DNA from: Thermoleophilia bacterium
GTDB taxonomy: Bacteria > Actinomycetota > Thermoleophilia > Gaiellales > JAICJC01
DNA: 22,162 nt
Assembly (NCBI GenBank): GCA_025928435.1
Contig: JAICJM010000047.1
Span: 1 to 22,162, forward strand
Reading direction: 5' to 3'
In this document: piece by piece, positions 6,821-14,907 of the stretch
Numbering within the stretch: the stretch's first letter is position 1
Layout of the letters: each line of letters starts with the position of its first letter
The notes under the pieces: model-generated
What the model saw: the letters and a program-made list of their open reading frames with translations, nothing else
What the model was told of the DNA's origin: nothing
Databases searched by the model: none
Program-made: the position numbers and the translations under genes

Positions 6821-7416
6821 GCGCGCGGGCGCATGCGCCGGTCGCGGTCGTCGCGTGCGGCGCACTCGCCCTGCACGTGCAGGGGATCGCGCGGAGGCGG
6901 GGATGGGACATCGACGTCCACCCGCTGCCGCCGGAGCTGCACAACCGGCCGGAGCGGATCGCGCCCGCGGCCCGGGAGCTGATCGCCGGCCTGCGCGACG
7001 AGTACGACCGGGTCCTGCTCGCCTATGCCGACTGCGGCAGCATGGGCGCGCTCGACGACCTCGGGCTCGAGCGGCTCGAGGGCGACCACTGCTACGACGT
7101 CTTCGGCCGGTCGGAGGTGCGCGAGGCGCTTCGGGAGGAGCCGGGGACGTACTTCCTGACCGACTTCCTGGCGCGGACGTTCGACCGCACCGTCGTGCGC
7201 TCGCTCGGCCTCGACCGCCATCCCGAGCTGCGCGACGAGTACTTCCGCCACTACCGCCGGGTCGTCTGGCTGGCCCAGCGGCCGACTCCGGAGCTGCGGG
7301 CGAAGGCGGAGGCGGCGGCGGAGCGCATCGGCCTCCCGCTGGAGGTGGTCGAGGTGGGCGAGAGCGGGCTCGAGCGCGACCTCGAACGGATGGTCGGGGC
7401 GAGCGGTCGTGGCTAG
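6817..7416 (+). CDS. DUF1638 protein, probable accessory factor of the corrinoid methyl-transfer system
   Basis: A 199-residue cytoplasmic protein of unknown function. Family-type features: VVACGAL with Cys14, [12 protein letters not shown] at 37-48, [13 protein letters not shown] at 68-80 with Cys73, and GDHCYDVFG at 89-97 with His91 and Cys92. The spaced Cys/His residues suggest a metal or cofactor site. There is no signal peptide or membrane segment. DUF1638 genes are, to my knowledge, often found beside MttB-type methyltransferase and corrinoid genes. Here it overlaps RACo by 4 bases (ATGA) and the next gene by 8, so it belongs to the operon. A role in corrinoid loading, cobalt chemistry or methyltransferase maturation is only a guess. 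Confidence 0.8.
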   Translation: MSARAHAPVAVVACGALALHVQGIARRRGWDIDVHPLPPELHNRPERIAPAARELIAGLRDEYDRVLLAYADCGSMGALDDLGLERLEGDHCYDVFGRSEVREALREEPGTYFLTDFLARTFDRTVVRSLGLDRHPELRDEYFRHYRRVVWLAQRPTPELRAKAEAAAERIGLPLEVVEVGESGLERDLERMVGASGRG

Positions 7417-8530
7417 CGCCGTCACCATCCGGGCGGCGCTCCTGCCGGCGGTCGGCACGCCCCTGCGGGTGGTCGACCTCGAGCTCGACCCGCCCGGCCC
7501 GGGCGAGGTGCGCGTGCGCCTGCACGCGAGCGGCGTCTGCAGCGACGACCTGAACGCGTTCGACGGCTCGATCGAGGTGCCGTGCCCGCTCGTGCTCGGC
7601 CACGAGGGCGCGGGCGTCGTCGAGGAGGTCGGGGAGGGCGTCGAGGGCCTGCACGTGGGCGATCACGTCGCGCTCTCGTGGGCGCCGTACTGCGGCCACT
7701 GCGAGGAGTGCCTGCGCGACCTGCCCCATCTGTGCGGCACCGCCTGGCCGAAGATGCTGGCCGGCGGGCTGCTCGACGGCACGACCCGGCTGCGGTTCGG
7801 CGGCGCGACCGTCCACCACTACTGCTTCCTGTCGTCGTTCGCCGAGCGGGCGGTGGTGCCCGAGCGCTCATGTGTCCGCATCCCGGCGGACGTCCCGTTC
7901 GATGTGGCCGCGCTGGTCGGGTGCGCCGTGGCGAGCGGGGTCTGCGCCGTGTGGCGGACGGCCCGCGTGCGGCCCGGCGAGCGGGTGGCGGTCTTCGGGC
8001 TCGGCGGGACGGGGCTCGCGGCCATCGTCGGCGCCGTCGCGGCGGGCGCGTCGGACATCGTCGCCGTCGACTCCCAGGAGTCGCGGCTCGAGCGGGCGCG
8101 CGAGCTGGGCGCCACGGCGTCCGTGCGCTGGGAGGGCTCGCCCGCCGACGTTGCGGCGGCGGTACGGGACGCGAGCGGCGGCGGCGTCGATTACGCCTTC
8201 GAGGCGCGCGGGCGGCCGGCCGCGGCGGAGGCGGCGTTCATGTCGACCCGCGTGCGCGGCGCCGCGGTGCTGTGCGGCATCCCCCGCGCCGACGCGACGA
8301 TCACCCTGCCCGCCCTCTCGATCCCGCGCATGGAGCGCAGGGTGCTGGGATCGATCTACGGCTCGGCCCGGCCCGACCGCGACTTCCCGCTCATCCTCGA
8401 CCTGCACCGGCGCGGACACCTGCCGCTCGACCGGCTGATCTCGCACCGGCTGCCGCTCGACGAGGCGGGCGCGGCGATGGACCTCGTCCGCTCGGGCGAC
8501 GCCACCCGCGTGATCCTCGAGTGTGAATAG
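7409..8530 (+). CDS. Zinc-dependent alcohol dehydrogenase, MDR superfamily (class III-like)
   Basis: A 373-residue medium-chain dehydrogenase. The GroES-like domain carries Cys44, His65-Glu66 ([12 protein letters not shown]) and Cys172 as probable catalytic-zinc ligands. A structural-zinc set is present at Cys95, Cys98, Cys101 and Cys109. The Rossmann NAD(P) motif GLGGTG is at 197-202. Length matches class III enzymes such as glutathione- or mycothiol-dependent formaldehyde dehydrogenases, but substrate cannot be assigned from this. The GTG start at 7409 lies 8 bases inside DUF1638, with GAGCG upstream as a weak Shine-Dalgarno. As last gene of the methyl operon it may oxidise an alcohol or aldehyde (formaldehyde, or a product of the demethylated substrate); this is inference from position. 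Its stop lies in a hairpin. Confidence 0.87.
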   Translation: MASAVTIRAALLPAVGTPLRVVDLELDPPGPGEVRVRLHASGVCSDDLNAFDGSIEVPCPLVLGHEGAGVVEEVGEGVEGLHVGDHVALSWAPYCGHCEECLRDLPHLCGTAWPKMLAGGLLDGTTRLRFGGATVHHYCFLSSFAERAVVPERSCVRIPADVPFDVAALVGCAVASGVCAVWRTARVRPGERVAVFGLGGTGLAAIVGAVAAGASDIVAVDSQESRLERARELGATASVRWEGSPADVAAAVRDASGGGVDYAFEARGRPAAAEAAFMSTRVRGAAVLCGIPRADATITLPALSIPRMERRVLGSIYGSARPDRDFPLILDLHRRGHLPLDRLISHRLPLDEAGAAMDLVRSGDATRVILECE

Positions 8531-8556
8531 ACGGGGTCAGACCCCTTTTATTCACA
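8522..8556. terminator. Two-way hairpin terminator at the convergent gene ends (shared 19-base core)
   Basis: Outer arms TGTGAATA (8522-8529) and TATTCACA (8549-8556) enclose GGGGTC-A-GACCCC (8533-8545), followed by TTTT. The stop codons of both convergent genes fall inside it. The core ACGGGGTCAGACCCCTTTT (8531-8549) recurs exactly on the minus strand at 18436-18418. A GC stem plus short T-run fits an intrinsic terminator; a dispersed REP-like element is the alternative. Confidence 0.65.
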
Positions 8557-9772
8557 GCGCCGCCGCGAGGGTCGACATCCCGAAGGCCCGGGCTCCCTGG
8601 CCGCGGCCGGAGTCCGGGTGGTAGTACTCGCGGAAGCCCGACTCCGTCACGAGGGCGCGCACCCGGGCCGCCAGCTCTTCGGCAGCGTCGGGGCGGCCGT
8701 GCAGCACGAGGCCCCGGTGCAGGAGCCAGGACGAGGCGATCCAGGTCGGCCCCCGCCAGTAGCGGAACGGGAACCGCGTCCGCGGCCGGAAGGACGGCTC
8801 CTCGACCGACGTCGAGGGCACCGGGAAGCGGCGCCAGTAGCGGCGTCGGTCGAGCAGGTGCTCGTCGACGAGGCGGCCGGCGACGGCGGCCGGGAGGTCG
8901 GGCAGCGCGAGCGGCGCGAGCGCGTCCCAGGTCGACACGACCCGGCGGCCGCTGCGGGGCACGTCGGCGAAGAGCCCGGCAGCCTCGTTCCAGCACCGGT
9001 CGAGCAGCGCGCGGCGCGTGTGCGCGGCCCGCTCGGCGAACCGGGCGCCGCCGCCCATCCGCGCGAGCGCGGCGGTCGACAGGGCGTATGCGACGTTCGC
9101 CAGCACCTCGTGGACGACGAAGCCGCTGCGCGCCCGGATCGGCTCGAGCCGGAAGCGATCGCGCCGGTTGCGGCGGACGAGCGCGACGAATCCCGGCAGA
9201 CCGTGGGCGCGCCAGCGCAGGCGGGCGTCGAACTTCGGCGACGCGTCGAGGCCGGACTCGTCCGGTTGGATCAGCGCCAGGAGGCCGGTCGCGCCGGGAT
9301 CGCGATGCGCGTGCAGCCAGTCGTAGTGGGCCGCCAGCCGATCGAGCGCCTCGCCCCGGAACGCGGGCTCGTCGTCCGACGCGTCGGCGACGAGCTCCCA
9401 GGCGAACGCGAGCAGCGGCGGATGGATCGTCCGCGTCATCCGGTCGCGCGAGGAGAGCAGGTTGTAGAACGCGCGCCGCGACAGCCGCACGGGCGCGTTC
9501 CAGAAGACCGTGTGGCCGATGAACCCGTCCGGCTCGGCCGCCGCGAGCAGCGTGCGCAGCTCGTCCCGGGCCGGGCGCGGATCGATCCTCGCCCACGCGA
9601 TCGCGTGGTAACAGGAGTCCCAGTAGAACTGCGCCGGGAACTTGTCGACGTCGGGTGCGGTGAAAGAGTAGGGGCGGCCGGCCGATGTTCTCCCCATGCA
9701 CCAGTTGCCGGCGAGCACCCGGGAGGCCTCCCGGACGACGGGGTCCGCCCGGATCCGCCCCACGGTCTCCAT
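8552..9772 (-). CDS. GH63/GH37-clan glycoside hydrolase, mannosylglycerate/glucosylglycerate hydrolase (MGH)-like
   Basis: A 406-residue (alpha/alpha)6-barrel glycosidase with no signal peptide, so probably cytoplasmic. Motifs: FYWDSCYHAIAW at 49-60, DGFIGHTVFW at 82-91, TIHPPLLAFAWE at 115-126, ESGLDASPKFD at 172-182, FRYWRGPTW in the last quarter and REYYHPDSGRG near 381-391. By analogy with GH63 and GH37 enzymes, Asp176 is the likely general acid and Glu382 the general base. Size and motifs resemble bacterial MGH enzymes that split mannosyl- or glucosylglycerate; a trehalase or other alpha-glucosidase is possible. The ATG at 9772 was chosen because homologous-looking sequence begins there; in-frame sequence further upstream is Pro/Arg/Ser-rich noise. 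TATAGC ends 6 bases before the ATG with no Shine-Dalgarno, suggesting a leaderless mRNA. Confidence 0.75.
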   Translation of the reverse strand: METVGRIRADPVVREASRVLAGNWCMGRTSAGRPYSFTAPDVDKFPAQFYWDSCYHAIAWARIDPRPARDELRTLLAAAEPDGFIGHTVFWNAPVRLSRRAFYNLLSSRDRMTRTIHPPLLAFAWELVADASDDEPAFRGEALDRLAAHYDWLHAHRDPGATGLLALIQPDESGLDASPKFDARLRWRAHGLPGFVALVRRNRRDRFRLEPIRARSGFVVHEVLANVAYALSTAALARMGGGARFAERAAHTRRALLDRCWNEAAGLFADVPRSGRRVVSTWDALAPLALPDLPAAVAGRLVDEHLLDRRRYWRRFPVPSTSVEEPSFRPRTRFPFRYWRGPTWIASSWLLHRGLVLHGRPDAAEELAARVRALVTESGFREYYHPDSGRGQGARAFGMSTLAAAL

Positions 9773-9827
9773 GGAGCCGCTATACCCCCGGGATGAGGTC
9801 GGCACGCCTCCCGGGCGCGGGCGCCTG

Positions 9828-11111
9828 ATGACGCTCGCGTTCCCCGTCGCCGCGCTGGGCACGTTCGTGGCGGTCGGGCTCGGCAGCCTCGCGGTCGCCG
9901 CGCTCGCCCTCGCGCACATCGTCGCCCCCTGGGGCGTCTTCTTCTTCTACGCGCTGCCGGCGCTCGTGTTCTTCGCGTGGACGGTGGTCGAGCTCGCGCC
10001 CGCCCGCGCCCATCGCTGCACGTCGGTCCTGCCCCGCCGCCGGCAGGCGGCGTGCCCGCCGCCGCGGCCGGCCGCCTGCCCGCCCGAGCCCGCCCCGGGG
10101 GAGGGTGACCGCGAGTGGACGCTGATACGGCGGCTGATGGGGACGTGGCTCGTGGGCATGCGCCCCGTCGTGGATGCCTGGAGGGCGCCGCGTGTGCGCC
10201 GCTGGGTGAACGCAGGCTTCGGAATTGCAGCGCTCGGCACCATCGCGCTCGTGGCCCACGACCTGATGAGCCAGCGGTGGCCGTTCCCGCGGACGAGCGT
10301 CGACCTGGCCGCGGCCGCCGGCGCGCTCGCCCTGACCGCGGCGGCGCCGAAGGCGCTCGGCTGGCAGCGGCTCTTCCGCGACTCGGACCGGCCCCGGTCG
10401 CTGGCACTCGCGTCCGCCACGGCGGCCGCATCGGTGGCCGGGGTCGCGCTTCCGAGCCGGCTCGACGACGCCGTGCGCGTCGCGATCGCCCATCGCCTCT
10501 CCGGCCGCCGGCCGCCCATGGCCGCGCTGGTGCTCTCGCTCTTCCTCCTGGGCATGATCGACGCCGGTGCGCTGGCGCCCTTCGCCGCCGCCGCGGCGTT
10601 CGTGGCGCCCGTGGGGGCGGCGTCCCGGGCCGGATTCGGCATCGTCGCCGCGGCCGGCGTCGGCGCGGTGCTGGTCGTCGCCGCGCTGCCCCGCATCCGC
10701 GGCCACGCCCGGCTCGGCCGCTACGCGCTCACCCGCTGGCTCGACCGCCACGCGCTCGACTCCCCCGCCGACGCGGCGCTGGCGTGGTGGCTGATCACGG
10801 CCGCGTGGGCGCTGCGGGCCGTCGCCATCATGCTCCTCATGCAGGCCGTCGGCATCCCGGCCCCGCTCACGCTCGCGCTCGGCTACGTGACCGCCTGCGC
10901 GGCCGTGGGCGCGCTCCCTATCGGCCCCGCGGGCGCCGCCACCCAGGCCGGCGTGGGCGCCGCGATGCTCGCGAGCGCGGGCGTCGGCACCCGTGAGGCG
11001 ATCGCGTTCGCCGTGGCCGCACAGGCGCTCACCCTGGTCACCTCGGTCGCGGTGCTGGCGTTCGCCGGCCTCGTGCGCACGGCCCAGATCCTGCGCCCCC
11101 AGCGCGCCTGA
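9828..11111 (+). CDS. Multi-pass membrane protein of the lysylphosphatidylglycerol synthase TM/flippase-like family
   Basis: A 427-residue integral membrane protein. An N-terminal pair of hydrophobic segments (about 3-30 and 35-55) is followed by a Pro/Arg/Cys-rich cytoplasmic stretch (about 60-95), then about seven further segments. The second part looks like the LPG_synthase_TM (UPF0104) fold: ALPSRLDDAVRVAIAHRL resembles the conserved ...R.GE..R.. segment, and GALPIGPAGAATQAGVGAA resembles the P.GAG..E segment near the end. Such proteins move or modify lipid-linked molecules; the substrate here is unknown. The extra N-terminal pair is unusual for the family. The ATG at 9828 has no good Shine-Dalgarno. 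Its stop lies one base from the stop of convergent betA. Confidence 0.6.
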   Translation: MTLAFPVAALGTFVAVGLGSLAVAALALAHIVAPWGVFFFYALPALVFFAWTVVELAPARAHRCTSVLPRRRQAACPPPRPAACPPEPAPGEGDREWTLIRRLMGTWLVGMRPVVDAWRAPRVRRWVNAGFGIAALGTIALVAHDLMSQRWPFPRTSVDLAAAAGALALTAAAPKALGWQRLFRDSDRPRSLALASATAAASVAGVALPSRLDDAVRVAIAHRLSGRRPPMAALVLSLFLLGMIDAGALAPFAAAAAFVAPVGAASRAGFGIVAAAGVGAVLVVAALPRIRGHARLGRYALTRWLDRHALDSPADAALAWWLITAAWALRAVAIMLLMQAVGIPAPLTLALGYVTACAAVGALPIGPAGAATQAGVGAAMLASAGVGTREAIAFAVAAQALTLVTSVAVLAFAGLVRTAQILRPQRA

Positions 11112-11112
11112 G

Positions 11113-12780
11113 CTACTCCCCGGCGGCGGCCGCCTTCGGCTGGTGGCGGTAGAAGTCGACGTGCTGGGGCTCGAGCGGCGTGTTCCCGAGGATGACGTCG
11201 GCCGCCTTCTCGGCCGTCATCATGGTCGGGGCGTAGATGTTGCCGTTCGTGACGTACGGGAAGACGGACGCGTCCACGACCCGCACGCCCTCGAGCCCAT
11301 GCACCCGCATGGTCTGCGGGTCGACGACCGACATCGGGCCGGTGCCCATGGCGCACGTGCACGACGGGTGCAGGGCCGTCTCGGCGTCGCGGCGCACCCA
11401 CTCGAGCACCTCCTCCTCGGTGGCCACCCCGGGCCCCGGCGAGAGCTCGCCCGCGTTGTAGAGGTCGAACGCCGGCTGGTTCAGGATCTTGCGGGCGATC
11501 TCGATCGCCTCCTTCCACTCCTGCCGGTCCTCGGGCGTCGAGAGGTAGTTGAACTGGATCGCCGGCTTCACCCTGGGGTCGGGCGACGTGATCCTGACCC
11601 ACCCGCGCGAGTTCGAGTACATCGGCCCGATGTGCACCTGGTAGCCGTGCCCGCCCGCCGGCTGGGAGCCGTCGTAGCGGATCGCGATCGGCAGGAAGTG
11701 AAACATCAGGTTCGGGTAGGCGACGTCGTCGTTCGAGCGCGCGAATCCGCCGCCCTCGAAGTGGTTCGTCGCCCCGTCGCCGCGCCGGGCGAGCCACTGC
11801 AGGTACACCTTCGGCCGGTTGCGGTAGAGCATCGACGGCGCGACCGAGACGGGCAGCTTGCTGCCGTACTGGACGTACACCTCGAGGTGGTCCTGGAGGT
11901 TCTCGCCGACGCCGGGCAGGTCGTGCACGACCTCGACACCCTGCTTCTCGAGCTCGGCCGGGTTGCCGACGCCGGAGAGCTGCAGCACCTGCGGGCTGTT
12001 GATCGCGCCACCGCAGAGGATGATCTCCTTCGCGTACGCCCGCCGCGTCGGGCCCCGCAGCAGGTCGAACGAGACGCCCGTCGCGCGGTTGCCCTCGAAC
12101 ACGATGCGGCGCACGAACGCGTTCGTCTTCACCGTCAGGTTGGGCCGGTCCATCACCGGATGCAGGTAGGCGCGGGCGGCGCTCAGGCGGCGGCCGCGGT
12201 GGATGTTGCGGTCGAAGGGGGCGAAGCCCTCCTGGCGGTAGCCGTTCACGTCGCTCGTCAGGTGGTAGCCGGCCTGCTGCACGGCCTCGAAGAACGCCAG
12301 GAAGAGCGGGCTCGTCGCCGGGCCCCGCTCCATCACGAGCGGCCCGTCGCCGCCGCGGTACTCGTCCGCGCCGGCGAGGCACGTCTCCATCTTCTTGAAA
12401 TACGGCAGGCAGTGGGCGTAGTCCCAGCTCTCCATGCCGGGATCTCCCGCCCAGCGCTCGTAGTCCAGCGGGTTGCCGCGCTGAAAGATCATCCCGTTGA
12501 TGCTGCTCGAGCCGCCGAGCACCTTGCCGCGGGCGTGGTAGATGCGGCGCCCGTTCATGTGCGGCTCGGGCTCCGACTCGTACTTCCAGTCGTAGAAGCG
12601 GCTGCCGATCGGGTACGTGAGCGCCGCCGGCATGTGGATGAAGACGTCGGCCTTCCAGTCCGGGCGGCCGGCCTCGAGCACGAGCACGCGGGTCGACGGG
12701 TCGGCCGAAAGGCGGTTCGCGAGCGCGCAGCCCGCGCTGCCGCCGCCGATGATGATGTAGTCGTAGGGCGTTCGCGCCAT
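11113..12780 (-). CDS. betA: Choline dehydrogenase (GMC family flavoprotein)
   Basis: A 555-residue FAD enzyme predicted to oxidise choline to betaine aldehyde and on to glycine betaine. The FAD fold is at the N-terminus (GGGSAG at 12-17, VLEAG with Glu36), with [15 protein letters not shown] near 83-97 and the second GMC signature [16 protein letters not shown] in the middle. HPSCTCAMG starts at His471 and [10 protein letters not shown] contains Asn514, matching the His/Asn active pair of choline oxidase-type GMC enzymes. It aligns by eye along its full length with E. coli BetA (for example [11 protein letters not shown] and SRGWVRI). A strong Shine-Dalgarno (GGGGAGGGGAC) precedes the ATG. 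It may have its own promoter (TAGAAT at 12823-12818). No betaine aldehyde dehydrogenase (betB) is in the window. A related GMC alcohol dehydrogenase is the main alternative. Confidence 0.88.
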   Translation of the reverse strand: MARTPYDYIIIGGGSAGCALANRLSADPSTRVLVLEAGRPDWKADVFIHMPAALTYPIGSRFYDWKYESEPEPHMNGRRIYHARGKVLGGSSSINGMIFQRGNPLDYERWAGDPGMESWDYAHCLPYFKKMETCLAGADEYRGGDGPLVMERGPATSPLFLAFFEAVQQAGYHLTSDVNGYRQEGFAPFDRNIHRGRRLSAARAYLHPVMDRPNLTVKTNAFVRRIVFEGNRATGVSFDLLRGPTRRAYAKEIILCGGAINSPQVLQLSGVGNPAELEKQGVEVVHDLPGVGENLQDHLEVYVQYGSKLPVSVAPSMLYRNRPKVYLQWLARRGDGATNHFEGGGFARSNDDVAYPNLMFHFLPIAIRYDGSQPAGGHGYQVHIGPMYSNSRGWVRITSPDPRVKPAIQFNYLSTPEDRQEWKEAIEIARKILNQPAFDLYNAGELSPGPGVATEEEVLEWVRRDAETALHPSCTCAMGTGPMSVVDPQTMRVHGLEGVRVVDASVFPYVTNGNIYAPTMMTAEKAADVILGNTPLEPQHVDFYRHQPKAAAAGE

Positions 12781-12817
12781 GTCCCCTCCCCGGGGTCGCC
12801 GACGTGGAGCCAGCGCG

Positions 12818-12835
12818 ATTCTACGCCCTGGGCGT
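12818..12835 (-). promoter_or_regulatory. Possible betA promoter -10 with an abutting palindrome
   Basis: On the minus strand TAGAAT (12823-12818) matches the -10 consensus at five of six positions and lies about 38 bases upstream of the betA ATG. The perfect palindrome ACGCCC-T-GGGCGT (12823-12835) abuts it and runs into the stop codon of the upstream gene, so it may be an operator or a weak terminator. No good -35 was found. Confidence 0.35.
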
Positions 12836-13122
12836 TACGCGTCGAGCATCGACGCCAGCCGGTCGGGCGGGTGGGACTCATCCAGCTCCGCGGCGACGCG
12901 GGTGGCAACCTCGTCCGCCGAGCCGTCGGCCTCCTGCCAGTCGCCCTGGGCCCACGCCTCGAGATACTCGTCCGAGCCGGCCAGGCCCTGCCGCATCGCC
13001 GCCTCGTCGACGGCCTCCTGGAACCGGTCGGGGAGGGCCACCTTGGCGGTGGCGCCGCTCGCGTCGCGGGCGGTCACCATCGTCGGGATCTCGCGCCAGC
13101 TCGTGATGCGGTACTCGGCCAC
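12835..13122 (-). CDS. Small PF13769 'virulence factor' family protein of unknown role
   Basis: A 95-residue soluble protein beginning AEYRITSWREIPTMVTARD, with LPDRFQEAVDEAAM at 30-43 and GSDEYLEAWAQGDW at 49-62. These match the small family named virulence factor (PF13769); the name is historical and says nothing certain about function. From memory, members are often encoded beside methylenetetrahydrofolate reductase and corrinoid methyltransferase genes in Alphaproteobacteria, which makes its presence in the same window as an MttB/RACo locus notable. The C-terminal third is acidic. The start is GTG at 13122, since no ATG gives the family N-terminus. TATCAT ends 8 bases upstream with no Shine-Dalgarno, so the mRNA may be nearly leaderless. 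It lies 54 bases upstream of betA on the same strand. Confidence 0.7.
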   Translation of the reverse strand: MAEYRITSWREIPTMVTARDASGATAKVALPDRFQEAVDEAAMRQGLAGSDEYLEAWAQGDWQEADGSADEVATRVAAELDESHPPDRLASMLDA

Positions 13123-13182
13123 GGCGCCGGATGATAGAGGCCCACCCGTCAATCCGCGCCCGCCGCCGCCGATAACCCTCGC

Positions 13183-14589
13183 GTGAAGTTCGACTACGAC
13201 CTCCTCGTCATCGGCTCCGGCCCCGGCGGCCAGCGCGCCGCCATCCAGGCCGCCAAGCTCGGCCGCCGTGTCGCCGTCATCGACCGCCGCGAGACCCTCG
13301 GCGGCGTCTGCACGAACACGGGCACGATCCCGTCGAAGACGCTCCGCGAGGCGGTCGTCTTCCTGACCGGCATGAGCCAGCGCGGGATCTACGGCCAGAG
13401 CTACCAGGTGAAGGACGACATCACGAGCGAGGACGTGTTCGCGCGCATCCAGCACGTCGTCCAGCGCGAGATCGACGTCGTCCGCAGCCAGCTCGGCCGC
13501 AACAAGGTGCAGGTGCTCTCCGGGCACGGCCGCTTCCTCGACCCGCACGCCGTGTGCGTCGAGAGCGCCTCCGGCGAGGAGCGCCGCGTCACCGCCTCCA
13601 AGATCGTGATCGCGACCGGCACGCGCCCGGCCCGGCCTTCGACGGTCGCCTTCGACGGCCGCACGGTGCTCGACTCCGACGACATCCTCTCCCTGGACTG
13701 GCTGCCGAACTCGCTCGTCGTGGTCGGCGCCGGCGTGATCGGGATCGAGTACGCCTCGATGTTCGCGGCGCTGGGCACCCGCGTCACCGTCGTCGAGCAG
13801 CGCCAGCGCCTGCTCGAGTTCTGCGACTACCAGGTCATCGAGGCGCTCCAGTACCACCTCCGCGACCTGGGCGTGATCTTCCGCTTCGACGAGACCGTCA
13901 CCGCCGTCGACAAGCACAAAAACGGCGCGGTCACGCACCTCGCGAGCGGCAAGCTCATCCCCGCGGACGCCGTGCTCTACTCGGCCGGCCGTCAGGGCGC
14001 GACCGACAAGCTCGACCTGGCCAAGGCCGGGCTCGAGGCCGACAAGCGCGGCCGCATCGAGGTGAACGACCGCTTCCGCACGGCCGTCCGCCACATCTAC
14101 GCCGTCGGCGACGTGATCGGCTTTCCCAGCCTCGCCGCGACCTCGATGGAGCAGGGCCGCCTGGCCGCATGCGACGCCTTCGGCATCGCCGCCCACGCGA
14201 TGGATCAGACGCTCCCGATCGGCATCTACACGATCCCCGAGATCAGCTTCGTCGGCCGCACCGAGGAGCAGCTGACCGAGGCGGCGGTGCCGTACGAGAT
14301 CGGCGTCTCGCGCTACCGCGAGCTGGCCCGGGGCCAGATCCTGGGCGACACGTCGGGCATCCTCAAGCTGCTCGTCTCGCCCGTCGACCGCACCGTGCTC
14401 GGCGTGCACGCGTTCGGCACCGGCGCGACGGAACTCGTCCACATCGGCCAGCTCGTGATGGCGATGGGCGGCACGATCGACGTCCTCATCGACACGGTCT
14501 TCAACTACCCGACGCTGGCCGAGTCGTACAAGGTGGCGGCCCTGGACGCCGCCAACCGCCTGAGCGCCATCGAGCGCATGGCCGCCTGA
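13183..14589 (+). CDS. sthA: Soluble (Si-specific) NAD(P) transhydrogenase, FAD-dependent
   Basis: A 468-residue flavoprotein of the dihydrolipoamide dehydrogenase-like family, predicted to exchange reducing equivalents between NADPH and NADH. FAD fold GSGPGG is at 11-16, the second nucleotide fold GAGVIG at 182-187, and [20 protein letters not shown] is the late FAD motif. The redox-active site reads [18 protein letters not shown]: only Cys43 is present and the second Cys is Thr48, which fits SthA and argues against lipoamide dehydrogenase or mercuric reductase. The C-terminal [17 protein letters not shown] also fits SthA. The GTG start at 13183 has no Shine-Dalgarno, but GATAAC ends 6 bases upstream, so a leaderless transcript is likely. 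It is divergent from the PF13769-betA pair. Confidence 0.88.
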   Translation: MKFDYDLLVIGSGPGGQRAAIQAAKLGRRVAVIDRRETLGGVCTNTGTIPSKTLREAVVFLTGMSQRGIYGQSYQVKDDITSEDVFARIQHVVQREIDVVRSQLGRNKVQVLSGHGRFLDPHAVCVESASGEERRVTASKIVIATGTRPARPSTVAFDGRTVLDSDDILSLDWLPNSLVVVGAGVIGIEYASMFAALGTRVTVVEQRQRLLEFCDYQVIEALQYHLRDLGVIFRFDETVTAVDKHKNGAVTHLASGKLIPADAVLYSAGRQGATDKLDLAKAGLEADKRGRIEVNDRFRTAVRHIYAVGDVIGFPSLAATSMEQGRLAACDAFGIAAHAMDQTLPIGIYTIPEISFVGRTEEQLTEAAVPYEIGVSRYRELARGQILGDTSGILKLLVSPVDRTVLGVHAFGTGATELVHIGQLVMAMGGTIDVLIDTVFNYPTLAESYKVAALDAANRLSAIERMAA

Positions 14590-14846
14590 GCGGCGTCAGG
14601 CGCCTTCGAGGCTCTCGTGGTCGCCGCGCCGCGAAGGTGGGGCGCGTCCGTCCCGTGTGCGTGCCCGTCGAACCATCCCTCGACGACCTGCACGGCACCT
14701 CTCCCGAACGCGATCGCTCCGACGGCCAACGCGATGACGGCGGCGAGGGCCGCGAGGCCGAAGGCGATGTCGATGCCGTGCCCGAGCTGCCTGCCAATCG
14801 ATCGCACGCCCCGATCGTACGACCCGTCACGAGCCGCCGATACCAC
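14505..14846 (-). CDS. Possible small single-pass membrane protein (uncertain), in the 318-base gap after sthA
   Basis: The stretch 14590-14907 has no clear gene other than this reading frame. It encodes up to 113 residues with one convincing hydrophobic segment ([20 protein letters not shown]) followed by [19 protein letters not shown]. Codons around the helix are mostly G/C-ending, as in real genes here. Against it: the last 28 codons run antisense through the 3' end of sthA, no family is recognised, and no Shine-Dalgarno is clear. An internal GTG at about 14807 would give a tidier start ([15 protein letters not shown]). The remaining gap shows nothing else that I recognise. Confidence 0.35.
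   Translation of the reverse strand: MVSAARDGSYDRGVRSIGRQLGHGIDIAFGLAALAAVIALAVGAIAFGRGAVQVVEGWFDGHAHGTDAPHLRGAATTRASKAPDAAQAAMRSMALRRLAASRAATLYDSASVG
14583..14602 (+). terminator. Weak hairpin across the sthA stop codon
   Basis: CGCCTGA (14583-14589) pairs with TCAGGCG (14596-14602) around a 6-base loop. The left arm includes the sthA stop. There is no T-run, so termination is only a possibility. Confidence 0.3.
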
Positions 14847-14907
14847 CCAGGCCGGATCGAGACACGGCCGTTACCGGCCCGCAACATGCGCTCAATACGG
14901 TGACCGC

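Noticed and set aside
4946..7819. A 957-codon open frame on the minus strand opposite RACo and DUF1638
   Set aside because: It is antisense to clearly recognisable genes, rich in Arg/His/Ala/Gly and has no domain; long empty frames are usual opposite GC-rich coding DNA.
9787..9816. CCCGGG repeats between the glycosidase and the flippase-like gene as an operator
   Set aside because: Two SmaI-type hexamers with imperfect pairing between them are expected by chance in such GC-rich DNA.
10993..13134. A 713-codon plus-strand frame opposite betA
   Set aside because: It mirrors betA and the PF13769 gene and encodes Arg/Val/His-rich sequence without motifs.
12835..14442. A long minus-strand frame that would fuse sequence antisense to sthA onto the PF13769 protein
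   Set aside because: Only the last 95 codons resemble a protein family; the rest is the shadow of sthA. The gene was started at GTG 13122.
13183..14589. sthA as dihydrolipoamide dehydrogenase or mercuric reductase
   Set aside because: The second active-site cysteine is Thr48, and the C-terminal motif fits transhydrogenase.
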